Source: UBA11795 sp964652755
GTDB lineage: Bacteria > Chloroflexota > Dehalococcoidia > Lucifugimonadales > UBA826
Assembly (NCBI GenBank): GCA_964652755.1
Contig: CAZZBP010000045.1
Location: 1-17,661, forward strand
DNA: 17,661 bases
Direction of reading: 5' to 3'
Shown here: in pieces, positions 1 through 8,762 of the stretch
Layout: every line of letters begins with the position of its first letter
Position numbering within the stretch: the first letter of the stretch is position 1
The notes under the pieces: model-generated
Seen by the model: only the letters and a program-made list of their open reading frames with translations
The model's database searches: none
What the model was told of the DNA's origin: nothing
Program-made: the position numbers and the translations under genes

Positions 1-185
1 CAATCGTTCTTGAGCAAGTGTGGTCGTTGCCAGGAGTAGGCACACTGATGTTGAAGGCAATAAACCAGCGCGATTATCCTGTAATTCAAGGAGTCATACT
101 TGTGCTGGGTTTGTTCGTTATGTTGATTAATCTCCTGGTGGATTTATTGTATGCGTGGCTGAATCCGCGAATACGGTACCAGTAG
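1..185 (+). CDS. ABC transporter permease, DppB/OppB type (3' end only)
   Basis: This is the last 60 codons of a binding-protein-dependent transport inner-membrane component for peptides, nickel or similar oligomers; the gene starts before the window. The reading frame begins at base 3 and ends at TAG 183-185. What is seen is the hallmark C-terminus of DppB-type permeases: the phrase LEQVWSLPGVGTLMLKAI, then a D-Y-P-V-I-Q-G stretch, a final hydrophobic membrane segment rich in V, L and I, and the terminal NPRIRYQ. A DppC-type partner follows 45 bases later, as in normal dpp/opp operons. The substrate cannot be told from this part. The binding protein and ATPases would lie to the left. Confidence 0.9.
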   Translation, partial: IVLEQVWSLPGVGTLMLKAINQRDYPVIQGVILVLGLFVMLINLLVDLLYAWLNPRIRYQ

Positions 186-230
186 TAAAGAGCATCAATT
201 ACAAGTGATCTTTAAATTAGTAAACAAGAT

Positions 231-1124
231 ATGAATAACGACCCCGATATAGCAGAACAACTAATCTCTCGACGAAAGAATCAGTGGCTGGTGTTTCTTA
301 GAAGACTTTTCAGGGAAAAGCCTCTAAGTGCTTTCGGCTTTGTAATAGTTGTCACGATGCTGGTAGTTGGGGTGTTTGCCCTCCAAATTGCCCCCTACGA
401 CTATAGGGAGCAGGTTTATGATGATGCACTGCTGGGCCATAGCTGGGCACACCCTATGGGTACGGACCAGTTAGGATGAGATCAGTGCAGCCGTATAATC
501 GTCGGCGCCCAGGTTTCAATGATCGTCGGCTTTGCTTGCGTGATCGGGTTTTTGATCGTTTCCGTAATTATAGGTATGGGTTCTGGCTATATCGGCGGAA
601 AATTTGACATCGTCATACAACGTATCGTTGACGGATGGATGACCGTTCCAACATTAATACTCCTCCTTGCCCTTGTGGCGGTAGTTGGCCAAGGTTTATG
701 GCAGATTATTTTCATTCTGTCGATCGATCGAGGAATCAGTATGTCCCGGGTACTAAGAGGGGAAACTTTATCTCTTAAAGAGACAACTTATGTTGAAGCC
801 GCAAGGGCCATGGGTGGAAGCCACGTGAGAATATTCCTGGTACATCTGCTACCAAACTCCTTCGCTCCAATGATTGTTATGGCGACAATAAGTTTGGGAG
901 CTTTTATCCTTACGGAAGCAACACTTAGTTTCTTGGGCTATGGTGTTCCCCCTCCGTTTCCGACTTGGGGATCAATGTTGAGTGGCTCCGCACTTGGTTA
1001 CATGCAGAGAGCCCCGTGGATAGCAATCTGGCCTGGTATCGCGTTGACGCTCGCAGTATGGGCTTTTAACATGCTTGGCGATGGAATGCGGGACTTATTG
1101 GACCCGAGACTGCGAGGCAACTAG
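231..1124 (+). pseudogene. ABC transporter permease, DppC/OppC type, interrupted by in-frame TGA
   Basis: This is the partner permease of the preceding DppB-type gene, reading from ATG 231 to TAG 1122-1124 in a single frame but with a TGA at 477-479. Before the stop (82 codons) are the OppC-type N-terminal domain, the first membrane segment near residues 35-52, and GHSWAHPMGTDQLG. After the stop the same frame continues with D-Q-C-S-R-I-I-V-G-A, the remaining membrane segments, the EAA cytoplasmic loop (YVEAARAMGGSHVRIFLVHLLP) and the C-terminal DGMRDLLDPRLRG. Family members have Arg at the stop (GTDQLGRD), so CGA to TGA is the simplest origin. Total length, about 297 codons, is normal. ATG 519 lies in frame downstream but has no clear Shine-Dalgarno site. 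It is either a recent pseudogene or a base-call error. Confidence 0.85.
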
Positions 1125-1216
1125 CCTTTCCTTAAGAAAAATAATCCAGGAAGTGTTAATCAACCTTTGAACCAGATCTAATTCGTATTCGGGACTGATA
1201 AATTGGAGACAAGATT

Positions 1217-2818
1217 GTGAGCAAAGACAATCTTGCTAATTGGATGACAGGCAAGGATGTTGGCAATGGTTTGATAGCCGCCTACCTGGTCGCAACCTTG
1301 GTTGTTTTTGTGCTTCCAAGTTGCTCTCGTTCCGGCGGTGAAGTTCGCAACTTTGATTATTACATGATCGAGGCCCAATCCTCCTATGAAAGAGGGGATT
1401 TTAAAGAAGCCAAACAAAGCTACACAGAGGCTTTGAATCTAAACCCAGAAAGTGCGACAGCGTTACTAGGCCGCTCCATTGTGAATCTTCGGGATGTGCT
1501 TACCTATGGAGAGGCTATAGCCGATGCAACGAAAGCCCTGGAGATCGATCGATCTTTAGATGACGCATATGTCGCCCGGGCATCGGCACTCGTTGATATG
1601 GGACACTCAGAGCACTCGCAATTCAAGATAATGCACAACATGGCAGTAAAGAAGAAACCTACAGTAGCCCTCACGAATTACTGGTTACTATCGCCCGAAG
1701 AAAGGCATGAGAGGGCGATCGCAGATGCAACTAAAGCGATTGAAATAGACCCAAATTCCCCGAATGCCTTTTTCGTAAGAGCCCACGCATACATGGATTT
1801 GAAACGTCCTGTTAGGGCGGTCGCTGATTTTGACAAGGTTCTTGAATTGCGCCCTGGTGCCTATTTAGAAACCATGACGTATATACACAGGTCGCAGGCG
1901 CAACGCCAATCAGGTAACTTGGTTTCGGCAATTGATGACTCAAATAAGGCGATGCAATTACACAATACTTTAGCAAACGAATTCGATAGACAGGTATCAC
2001 ATATAAAATGGCATGGTTTTGGGCCTAATCAGATTCTAGCCACCTCTTATACCAATAGGGGGCTAGCTTATAAGGAATCAGGACAAGCGAAGGAATCTAT
2101 TGGCGACTACACGAGGGCCCTGGAAAAGGATCCTGAATATTTCGAAGCCCTTGTCAATCGGTCAGACGTTTATATGGGAACGGGTTCTTACGAGAAAGCC
2201 TTAACAGATGCAGATAAAGCTATCTCATTGAAAGGCAAGGTTTCAGAATCTCTCCTGGCGCGGGCTTACAATTCCCGAGCTCTTGCGGCCAATGGTATGG
2301 GCAGCAGTCAGGAAGCACTGGATGATGTCTCAAAAGCCCTTTCGTATGACCCTCTATATGCCATGGCATATAGCAACAGGGCATATATGCTTACCGGGCT
2401 GGGGCGTTACGACGCTGCTGTGTCCGACGCGACAGCCGCCATCGGACTTGAACCTGAACTTGCATTAGCCTATGCCAACAGGGCTGAGGCCTATTTCATG
2501 ATGGGTAATTATGATAGTGCAATCATAGACTCAACGAGAGCGTTATCGTTGGATGAAGGACTGAGTGGAACCCTCATTGGTAGAAGTTTTGCTTACCTTG
2601 CTAATTCCAATTTCGAATCGGCGCTACTGGATGCGAAAGCCGCACTCATGCACAGGCCAGGTGACATACAGGCCGTATTTTTGAGGGGTATGGCTTTGTT
2701 GGCACTGACGGATGGTGAGGACGGTAGAGAGGATCTCAACAGAGTTATAAGGTCGGGCAATCAGGCTTTGGGAAAGCTCGCGAATGATGCTCTTAGAAAG
2801 GCGGAGAATCGAGATTGA
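1217..2818 (+). CDS. TPR-repeat protein with N-terminal membrane anchor or lipoprotein signal
   Basis: This 533-residue protein of unknown partner is built almost entirely of tetratricopeptide repeats, which act as protein-protein scaffolds. I count about eleven 34-residue units by eye from residue 45 to the C-terminus, many with the A/G-x-x-Y and final P signatures (for example EALNLNP, KAIEIDPNSPNAF, RALEKDPEYFEAL, KALSYDPLYAMAYSNRA). Residues 19-35 form a hydrophobic segment ending in L-P-S-C, so Cys36 could be a lipidated cysteine; the Pro in the box makes this less certain than a textbook lipobox. The start is GTG 1217, with GGAG at 1205-1208. It heads the run of plus-strand genes to 9764 and ends 61 bases before the first FAD oxidase, with a strong GGAGGA just after its stop. 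It is probably an envelope-attached scaffold facing outward. Confidence 0.85.
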   Translation: MSKDNLANWMTGKDVGNGLIAAYLVATLVVFVLPSCSRSGGEVRNFDYYMIEAQSSYERGDFKEAKQSYTEALNLNPESATALLGRSIVNLRDVLTYGEAIADATKALEIDRSLDDAYVARASALVDMGHSEHSQFKIMHNMAVKKKPTVALTNYWLLSPEERHERAIADATKAIEIDPNSPNAFFVRAHAYMDLKRPVRAVADFDKVLELRPGAYLETMTYIHRSQAQRQSGNLVSAIDDSNKAMQLHNTLANEFDRQVSHIKWHGFGPNQILATSYTNRGLAYKESGQAKESIGDYTRALEKDPEYFEALVNRSDVYMGTGSYEKALTDADKAISLKGKVSESLLARAYNSRALAANGMGSSQEALDDVSKALSYDPLYAMAYSNRAYMLTGLGRYDAAVSDATAAIGLEPELALAYANRAEAYFMMGNYDSAIIDSTRALSLDEGLSGTLIGRSFAYLANSNFESALLDAKAALMHRPGDIQAVFLRGMALLALTDGEDGREDLNRVIRSGNQALGKLANDALRKAENRD

Positions 2819-2835
2819 GGAGGAAATTTGACAAT

Positions 2836-2883
2836 ATGAAACTTTATTTACGAAATCACCTGTCTTGGAGAGAGATGTTATGA
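2836..2883 (+). CDS. possible 15-codon leader peptide overlapping the FAD oxidase start
   Basis: An ATG at 2836 opens a 15-codon frame whose TGA (2881-2883) overlaps the ATG of the next gene (2880-2882) as ATGA. A strong Shine-Dalgarno-like GGAGGA at 2819-2824 lies about 12 bases upstream, which is longer than ideal, while the oxidase has its own GGAGAGAG nearer its ATG. This geometry would allow translational coupling. The peptide (MKLYLRNH...) resembles nothing I know, and a frame this short can arise by chance. Confidence 0.2.
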   Translation: MKLYLRNHLSWREML

Positions 2884-4181
2884 GCGGACAAGAACTTAAG
2901 TGGACGAACTGGGGAAGGAACCAATCTTGCATTCCCGCAAGGGTCGTTTATCCGCACGATGAAAACGACCTTATCAAGGCTATAAAACAGGCCTCCACCG
3001 ACCACTTAAAAGTAAAAGCCGTCGGCTCCGGGCATTCATTTACAGGTATCGCTTTAACGACAGGTGTGCAGGTTAATCTTTCACGTTATAACAGAGTGGT
3101 AGATGTTGATAAAGAAAATATGCAGGCTACGGTTCAAGTAGGCAAGGTGCTTTCAGAGCTGAATATCGAACTTTGGCAACATGGGTTATCGATGAGCAAT
3201 TTAGGGGATATCGGTTATCAAACTGTTGCCGGCGCCCTGTCTACGGGAACGCATGGAAGCGGAATTAAGTTTGGGTGTCTTTCCAATCAAGTTGTAGCGG
3301 CGAGAGTGATAACTGGTGAAGGAGAAATAGTAGAATGCTCAAAAGACCATGATAAGGATATCTTCCAATCCGCCATAATTGGTGTAGGCTCAGCTGGCAT
3401 CTTATCCACGGTTACTCTTCAACTGGAACCAGCCTTTAATCTCCATTCTGTAAAAACGGTCGAATCATTGGAATCCATTCTAGCGAATCACGAACAAGAG
3501 ATAAGGAATAACGACCACTTTCAGTATCTGTGTTATCCGAATGATGACCGAGCGTATACGAAGCGATTTAACAGGACCGTTGAAGAAATGACTAAACCCC
3601 ATACGGAGTCATGGTTTTCAGCGAACGTGACCGGGAGAGCAAAATGGCTAACAAGAAAACATGTCCCGTCCTTTGCGGATCGCCTGCCGGCTAGGTCGCG
3701 AGATAAATATGAGGAAAACTATGTAGGCAAATCATATTCTGTACTCACTTTTGAGGTAAGCCCTTGGGTGAGCAATGTTGAGATGGAGTACTTCATTCCC
3801 GAAGCTTATGCCAAAGAGGCCATTGAGCGAATCTTTGATTATGTTCACAAGTCGACACTAAATATTTGGATGCCTATACAGGTGCGATGGATAGCCGGTG
3901 ACGATATTCCAATGAGTATGTGTTTCGGCAGGGATACAACCTCTATTGCCATCCACGTAGGCAGCTGGGAGGAGTTTGAACCATATTTTGTTCCCGTGGA
4001 AACTATGTTGAGGGAATATGGAGGAAGGCCACACTGGGGCAAAATGCATTTCCAGACATTTGATACTCTTCGAGATCTTTATCCAAAGTGGGATATTTTC
4101 CAACAGGCTAGGAGGCAACTTGATCCGAAGGGAATATTTGCAAATGATTATACTGATCGTGTGCTCGGGAAAATTTTATAG
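2880..4181 (+). CDS. FAD-linked oxidase, D-arabinono-1,4-lactone oxidase family (paralogue 1)
   Basis: This is a flavoenzyme of the VAO/PCMH superfamily, 433 residues, the usual size for aldonolactone or alditol oxidases. These oxidise a sugar lactone or polyol, often passing electrons to oxygen as H2O2. The N-terminal FAD-binding domain carries GSGHSFTG; His52 is the expected covalent FAD attachment site. STGTHGSG (about 123-130) is the second FAD-domain signature. The C-terminal ALO domain has RPHWGK, with His385. The active-site E-x-R of the family reads Q334-V-R336 here, so the conserved Glu is replaced by Gln. I chose ATG 2880 over an upstream TTG at 2865 because GGAGAGAG at 2867-2874 is well spaced for it. 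There is no signal peptide, so it is probably cytoplasmic. It is paralogous to the gene at 7228; the true substrate is unknown. Confidence 0.88.
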   Translation: MSGQELKWTNWGRNQSCIPARVVYPHDENDLIKAIKQASTDHLKVKAVGSGHSFTGIALTTGVQVNLSRYNRVVDVDKENMQATVQVGKVLSELNIELWQHGLSMSNLGDIGYQTVAGALSTGTHGSGIKFGCLSNQVVAARVITGEGEIVECSKDHDKDIFQSAIIGVGSAGILSTVTLQLEPAFNLHSVKTVESLESILANHEQEIRNNDHFQYLCYPNDDRAYTKRFNRTVEEMTKPHTESWFSANVTGRAKWLTRKHVPSFADRLPARSRDKYEENYVGKSYSVLTFEVSPWVSNVEMEYFIPEAYAKEAIERIFDYVHKSTLNIWMPIQVRWIAGDDIPMSMCFGRDTTSIAIHVGSWEEFEPYFVPVETMLREYGGRPHWGKMHFQTFDTLRDLYPKWDIFQQARRQLDPKGIFANDYTDRVLGKIL

Positions 4182-4244
4182 TAGGAATCCGTATATTAGG
4201 TGCCCATTCAAGTTATTATTACCAGCGCAACATAAACAATTGGA

Positions 4245-6196
4245 ATGTTCACGAAAGTCAGATACAGGGAGAGTCCTTTGATTGTTGAAAATAGAGAAGA
4301 ACAAGCAACAGAATCAGAAAAACTCAATACTCATCCGCTAGATCCGCTTTCATTTAGCGAAATAAACACGGTTGTCTCGATCGTCAAAGACAAAGCTAAA
4401 TTAGGTAAAGAACTATTGTTTGAAACCATAGTCTTGAGAGAGCCTAGTAAAGAAGATGTCTTATCTTTTTTACCGGGTATAAAGCTTCCGAGGGAAGCCT
4501 TTGTGGTGGTGTTGAACTACAAAAAAGAAGAAGTCTATGAGTTAGTTGTATCCCTCGATGAAGGACAGATACTTGACTGCGAACATATACCAGGCGTCCA
4601 ACCGGCCTTTTTATTCGGGGATCTGAACATGGATTTTAATGAATGGGAACACGGTGTTAAACACGATCCAAAATTTGTGGAAGCCCTAAGAAAACGCGGT
4701 ATTGAAAATCCAGACTTGGTAATGATAGATCCCTGGCCTATCTCTAATTTCGGAAATAAAGAGGAGGAAGGAAAAAGGCTGGCAGTAGGTAGATGTTGGG
4801 TGAGGAGAGAAGAAGGTGACAATGGCTATGCGAGGCCAATCGAAGGATTATCTCCAATACTTGATCTGAATAAAAATGAGATCATGGAATTGCAGGATTT
4901 TGGAGTCGTTCCCATTCCTCCCGATGACGGAAATTACGCTGCACGATACCAACCAACTTTCAGGACAGATATCAAACCTATTGAGATAACTCAACCGGAG
5001 GGCCCAAGTTTCACGGTAAGTGGTAAGGAGGTCAAATGGCAGAAATGGCAGTTGCGGGTAGGTTATACCCCGCGAGAGGGTTTGGTAATACATACGGTTA
5101 GTTACGAGGACCGTGGAGAAGTGAGACCAATTTTATATAGGGCCGCTCTTTCAGAGATGGTAGTCCCCTACGGAGACCCTACTAACGATCATTACAAGAA
5201 ACAGGTGTTTGATTCAGGTGAAGTCGGTATCGGCAAATGCGCAAATTCGCTTGAACTGGGGTGCGACTGTCTGGGTGAAATATACTATTTCGATGTTGAC
5301 CTCTATGACATTAGAGGAGACGCTCAAAAACTTAAGAACGCCATATGTATGCATGAGGAAGACTACGGAATATTGTGGAAACATCAAGATATGCGGCTTG
5401 GAGAATCAGAAACCCGTCGATCTCGCAGACTCGTCATATCCACGATAGCGACTGTAGGAAATTACGAGTATGGATTTTTCTGGTACTTCTATCAGGACGG
5501 TAGCATTGATTATGAAGTAAAGCTGACTGGAATAATGAACTCAGCGGCGGTTCCGCCCGGTGTCAAGCCCAAAAATGGCACACTGGTGGCCCCCCAGGTG
5601 GTTGCTCACAATCATCAACACTATTTTAATGTGCGGATCGACATGATGGTCGACGGACTGGAGAATTCAGTCTATGAAGTTGATACCATAAGGGACCCTA
5701 TAAGTGAGGAAAATAGGCATGGGAACGCTTTTTCAACTCGTAAGACCCTGATTGGAATGGAGGAAGATGCCCCACGAATAGTGGATCCTTTTGCAGCGAG
5801 ATATTGGACGGTCACCAACAATTCAAGCAGGAATTATATGGGAGAACCAGTTAGTTATAAACTTGCGCCCGGTGAAAATGTTTTACCCTTCCATCACGAC
5901 GATGCGGTAATTATGAAGAGGGCGGCATTTATGACNNNNNNNNNNTTGCCGCAGGGGACTACCCCCAGCAACATGCAGGGGGAGACGGGTTGCCCAAATG
6001 GATGAGCCAGAACCGTTATCTTATAGATAAAGATGTTGTTGTTTGGTATACCTTTGGGCATAATCACATCCCCCGGTTAGAGGATTGGCCTGTGATGCCT
6101 GTGGCCTACACGGGTTTTTCGCTTAGGCCATCCGGGTTTTTTGATAGAAACCCCGCGTTGGACATTCCGCCTTCAGAAGATCACTGTTGTGAGTGA
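4245..6196 (+). CDS. copper amine oxidase (TPQ-containing primary-amine oxidase), gap inside
   Basis: It oxidatively deaminates primary amines: RCH2NH2 + O2 + H2O to RCHO + NH3 + H2O2. Counting from ATG 4245, Asp323 (in FDSGEVG) is the catalytic base and Tyr407 (in VGNYEYG) is the topaquinone precursor; their 84-residue spacing matches what I recall for Arthrobacter AGAO. His455 and His457 (HNHQH) are copper ligands, and the third is the His of HIPRLEDWP (codon 6065-6067). The paired cysteines of GCDCLG are present. A 10-N gap at 5936-5945 breaks the frame: the code before and after it lies in different frames, yet both halves fit one protein of about 650 residues. Family alignment suggests roughly 40 missing bases. 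TTG 4278 is an alternative start, with AGGGAGAG just upstream. No signal peptide is seen, so it is probably cytoplasmic. The protein ends in DHCCE. Confidence 0.93.
5936..5945. other. assembly gap (10 N) inside the amine oxidase gene
   Basis: The run is a placeholder, not a measured length. The upstream frame ends in AAFMT and the downstream frame resumes with AAGDYPQQH, two phases apart. Copper amine oxidases carry roughly 14 residues between these points, so the real gap is probably about 40 bases. No catalytic or copper-binding residue should fall in it. Confidence 0.95.
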
Positions 6197-6252
6197 GATA
6201 GTTCCCAACGGTTTTGCTCTTATAGAGGATACATTAGAAGTAAATTGAAACG

Positions 6253-7080
6253 GTGTGTCGCCTGCCAGCTGACGTAAGGAAGCCCGGTAACTTTTTGATC
6301 GCCATTGTGTTGGCAATGGCAGTTCTATCTGTAGGCTGCAGGGGCGAAATCTCCTCTAAATTTAATTACGAAGAGTTTTTTCTGGTGCCCGTGAGAGTTC
6401 ATTTAATCCAATCCAGAAATATTCCCCAACTCAGCACAAATTTAAGAAGTGAAGATGTCATACTGTTGATGGAAACAGTAAATGACATCTATTCTCAAGC
6501 GGGGGTCCATTTCTATCTCGAATCTATTTGGCAAGAGCCCGCAGTGTCTCAGTCAATTTTATCTGGTTTCAAGACCGGAATACCGCTCAACTTGTATATG
6601 TTTTTACGTCCTGAACAATCGTTGGACCAGAATTTGATTCACCTTTATTATGTTCATGAATTACCAGTAAACGGTCTCACGATATTGAAAGGTAAGGGAG
6701 GTGTTTTCATCAGCGAGTCGGCACGCTTGGTTGATGTGAAAGGTGGTACTGATGATACTGTGTCCCGTGTGACTGCTCATGAACTGGGCCATGTTCTGGG
6801 AATGTCACACACCATAACCTCCTCTAATTTAATGAATGAGGGTACTTCTGGATTCCAAATCGATGAAGTCCAAGTTGAAATTGTTCGGGCCCATATTCAG
6901 GAACTCAGTAGCTACAGTACGACGGACAGGTTTTTTGCCGATGCCAGTTCCAAATTTGTGGAAGGTCAAAAGACTAAGATGAAATCATATTTTGAAATTT
7001 TGGAAAACATACCTGGAAAATCATCCATAAAAGATGCAGCCAAAAATAAACTTCAAGAGATTGAAAAAATTGGAAAGTGA
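6253..7080 (+). CDS. metzincin-like zinc metalloprotease, probable lipoprotein
   Basis: A 275-residue protein with the full extended zinc site HELGHVLGMSH at residues 176-186 (three His ligands, Glu177 as catalytic base) and a Met-turn candidate at Met194 (SNLMNEG), eight residues after the last His. Together these define a metzincin-type peptidase, like the matrixin and pappalysin relatives of bacteria; I cannot name the exact family. The N-terminus has basic residues, a hydrophobic stretch (about 13-25) and LSVGC ending at Cys29, so it is exported and perhaps lipid-anchored; Ser at -3 is not the standard lipobox residue. The start is GTG 6253, the only ordinary start that keeps the basic n-region; a stop lies four codons upstream. 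It begins 56 bases after the amine oxidase. Its C-terminal third is Lys-rich and helical. Confidence 0.85.
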   Translation: MCRLPADVRKPGNFLIAIVLAMAVLSVGCRGEISSKFNYEEFFLVPVRVHLIQSRNIPQLSTNLRSEDVILLMETVNDIYSQAGVHFYLESIWQEPAVSQSILSGFKTGIPLNLYMFLRPEQSLDQNLIHLYYVHELPVNGLTILKGKGGVFISESARLVDVKGGTDDTVSRVTAHELGHVLGMSHTITSSNLMNEGTSGFQIDEVQVEIVRAHIQELSSYSTTDRFFADASSKFVEGQKTKMKSYFEILENIPGKSSIKDAAKNKLQEIEKIGK

Positions 7081-7227
7081 TGTTTTATCTCGGATAAATT
7101 CGTAAAGGACAGTCTGAAATCCGGATAGTTCTAAACTATGTCCATTCCCTAACAGAGAAGATTCAAATTAGATAAATGTATCAGCAATGCATGGTGCTTA
7201 AGAGCTTTTAATAGGAGGGTCTACATT

Positions 7228-8487
7228 ATGCCTCGAGCCAAATGGTCCAACTGGGCAGGTAATCAGCTGTGTAGCCCTATAAAGATTCTTTCTCCCAGGA
7301 CTGAGGAAGAGTTGTGCACTATTGTGAAGGAGGCAGCCCATTCCAACGTAAAAGTTAAAGCTATTGGCTCAGGTCATTCATTCACGGGAACAGCTCTTAC
7401 TGACGGAATTCTCCTAGATTTATCTCAGTATAACGAGATTACGGACGTAGATAATGAGAACAATTTAGTTACCGTCCAATCTGGTAAGAAGTTAGAGGAT
7501 CTCAGCCCTGAGTTGTGGGATCAAGGGTTTTCTATGTCCGACCTAGGCGACATAGCTTATCAATCGGTTGGTGGAGCGATGTCTACAGGTACTCATGGAA
7601 CCGGTCTTTCATTCGGGTGCCTGGCTACTCAGATAGTTGCAGCTCGGGTCATAACCGGTGAAGGGGATATCCTGGAATGTTCAAGGGCAAAAGAACCAGA
7701 TCTATTCCGTTCAGCTATCGTAGGAGTGGGAGCAGCCGGTCTTCTTTCAACTGTGACATTACAACTTGAAGACAAATTTAACTTACATGCCCGGGAAGTT
7801 ATGCTGCCGTTGGATGAAGTCATCGCTCAACAGGACGAATTTGCTGAATCCAATGAACATTTTGAATATTTTTGCCATCCTGGGGGAAGTATGGCGTTTA
7901 CGAAGCGGAACAATCGAACCACAACACCTGGCCAACCCGATTCTGAGTGGCGTCGTCGGTATGAAGAGGATTTCTTTCCACATTTGTACAGGGCAAACCG
8001 CGTTGTTGAAAGATACTTTCCGAAGGTAGGGGCATTCCTTAGTCGCTCCATACGGCCAAGCGGTCGGGAAGAATATGTAGATCGATCATATTCAGTATTC
8101 ACGTCTGAGAGGAAAATGAAATTTGTTGAGATGGAATATTTCATTCCGAGAGTGCACGCAAGGGAAGCATTAGAACGAATCTTCATGTTGGTAGAGACCT
8201 CAGGCCTCGAAATAACGATGCCTATAGAGGTGCGGTGGGCGAAAGGGGATGATTTGCCATTAAGTATGTGTTACGGGAGAGACACAGTATCTCTCGCGAT
8301 TCATGTACGTGTAGATGAGCCTTTTGAACCATATTTTGTTCCCGTGGAGACANNNNNNNNNNAAAGTTTATCTTCTCTTTATCCCGAATGGGAAAGCTTC
8401 CAGAGTGCGAGGTGCCAGTTGGATCCCGACGGCCTATTTGAAAACAATTACACTCGGCGTGTATTGGGAAAGATCAATCCACGGTAA
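7228..8487 (+). CDS. FAD-linked oxidase, D-arabinono-1,4-lactone oxidase family (paralogue 2), gap inside
   Basis: This is a close relative of the protein at 2880-4181, roughly 60% identical by eye over the FAD domain, with the same architecture. GSGHSFTG carries the likely covalent-FAD His50, STGTHGTG follows, and the C-terminal catalytic motif is the canonical E334-V-R336-W, unlike the first copy. ATG 7228 has a strong GGAGGG ten bases before it. A 10-N gap at 8353-8362 removes the region that in paralogue 1 spans about 20 residues and contains RPHWGK; the frame happens to be kept. The last part (YTRRVLGKI) matches the paralogue's end. It has no signal peptide. The pair suggests gene duplication followed by specialisation on different substrates. 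Confidence 0.88.
   Translation: MPRAKWSNWAGNQLCSPIKILSPRTEEELCTIVKEAAHSNVKVKAIGSGHSFTGTALTDGILLDLSQYNEITDVDNENNLVTVQSGKKLEDLSPELWDQGFSMSDLGDIAYQSVGGAMSTGTHGTGLSFGCLATQIVAARVITGEGDILECSRAKEPDLFRSAIVGVGAAGLLSTVTLQLEDKFNLHAREVMLPLDEVIAQQDEFAESNEHFEYFCHPGGSMAFTKRNNRTTTPGQPDSEWRRRYEEDFFPHLYRANRVVERYFPKVGAFLSRSIRPSGREEYVDRSYSVFTSERKMKFVEMEYFIPRVHAREALERIFMLVETSGLEITMPIEVRWAKGDDLPLSMCYGRDTVSLAIHVRVDEPFEPYFVPVETXXXXSLSSLYPEWESFQSARCQLDPDGLFENNYTRRVLGKINPR
8353..8362. other. assembly gap (10 N) inside FAD oxidase paralogue 2
   Basis: By comparison with the paralogue at 2880, about 58 bases encoding some 20 residues should lie here, including the conserved HWGK motif. The 10-N run is therefore a placeholder, and the true gene is about 48 bases longer than it appears. 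Confidence 0.95.
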
Positions 8488-8762
8488 TGGCAAACCGGTA
8501 GTTTTGAAGGAGTTAGTTCCCCCAGTTTGGCTGATAACTGAACAGATTGGGAATAATAGAGTCTGCTATATACTGCCTTCGATAACTGAGTGGGCGAGAA
8601 TATTAAAATTGGCGGCATCCGAACCAGGGACCTGAAGTGTGATTCCATGATCGCAGAAAGACTGCCTTTTCGAGAAACGATTCGCGTGGAGCGTGATATA
8701 AATGAACATCATATGTGGTTCATAAAATGACCAAGAGGTATTGTAGAGAAACGGATTAATTA

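Noticed and set aside
477..479. Selenocysteine or reassigned TGA codon
   Set aside because: The family residue here is Arg, no obvious SECIS-like hairpin follows, and several other genes end normally with TGA.
7125..7139. ATAGTT/AACTAT hairpin after the protease gene
   Set aside because: Weak six-pair AT stem with no T-run; not a credible terminator.
8608..8690. tRNA-like stretch on the minus strand (GGTCCCTGGTTCGGAT)
   Set aside because: The T-loop-like TTCGGAT has no pairing 3' arm, the anticodon stem has mismatches, there is no D-arm, and no matching acceptor stem is found.
8702..8723. Inverted repeat ATGAAC/GTTCAT before the kinase gene
   Set aside because: Only six AT-rich base pairs over a ten-base loop; not distinguishable from chance.
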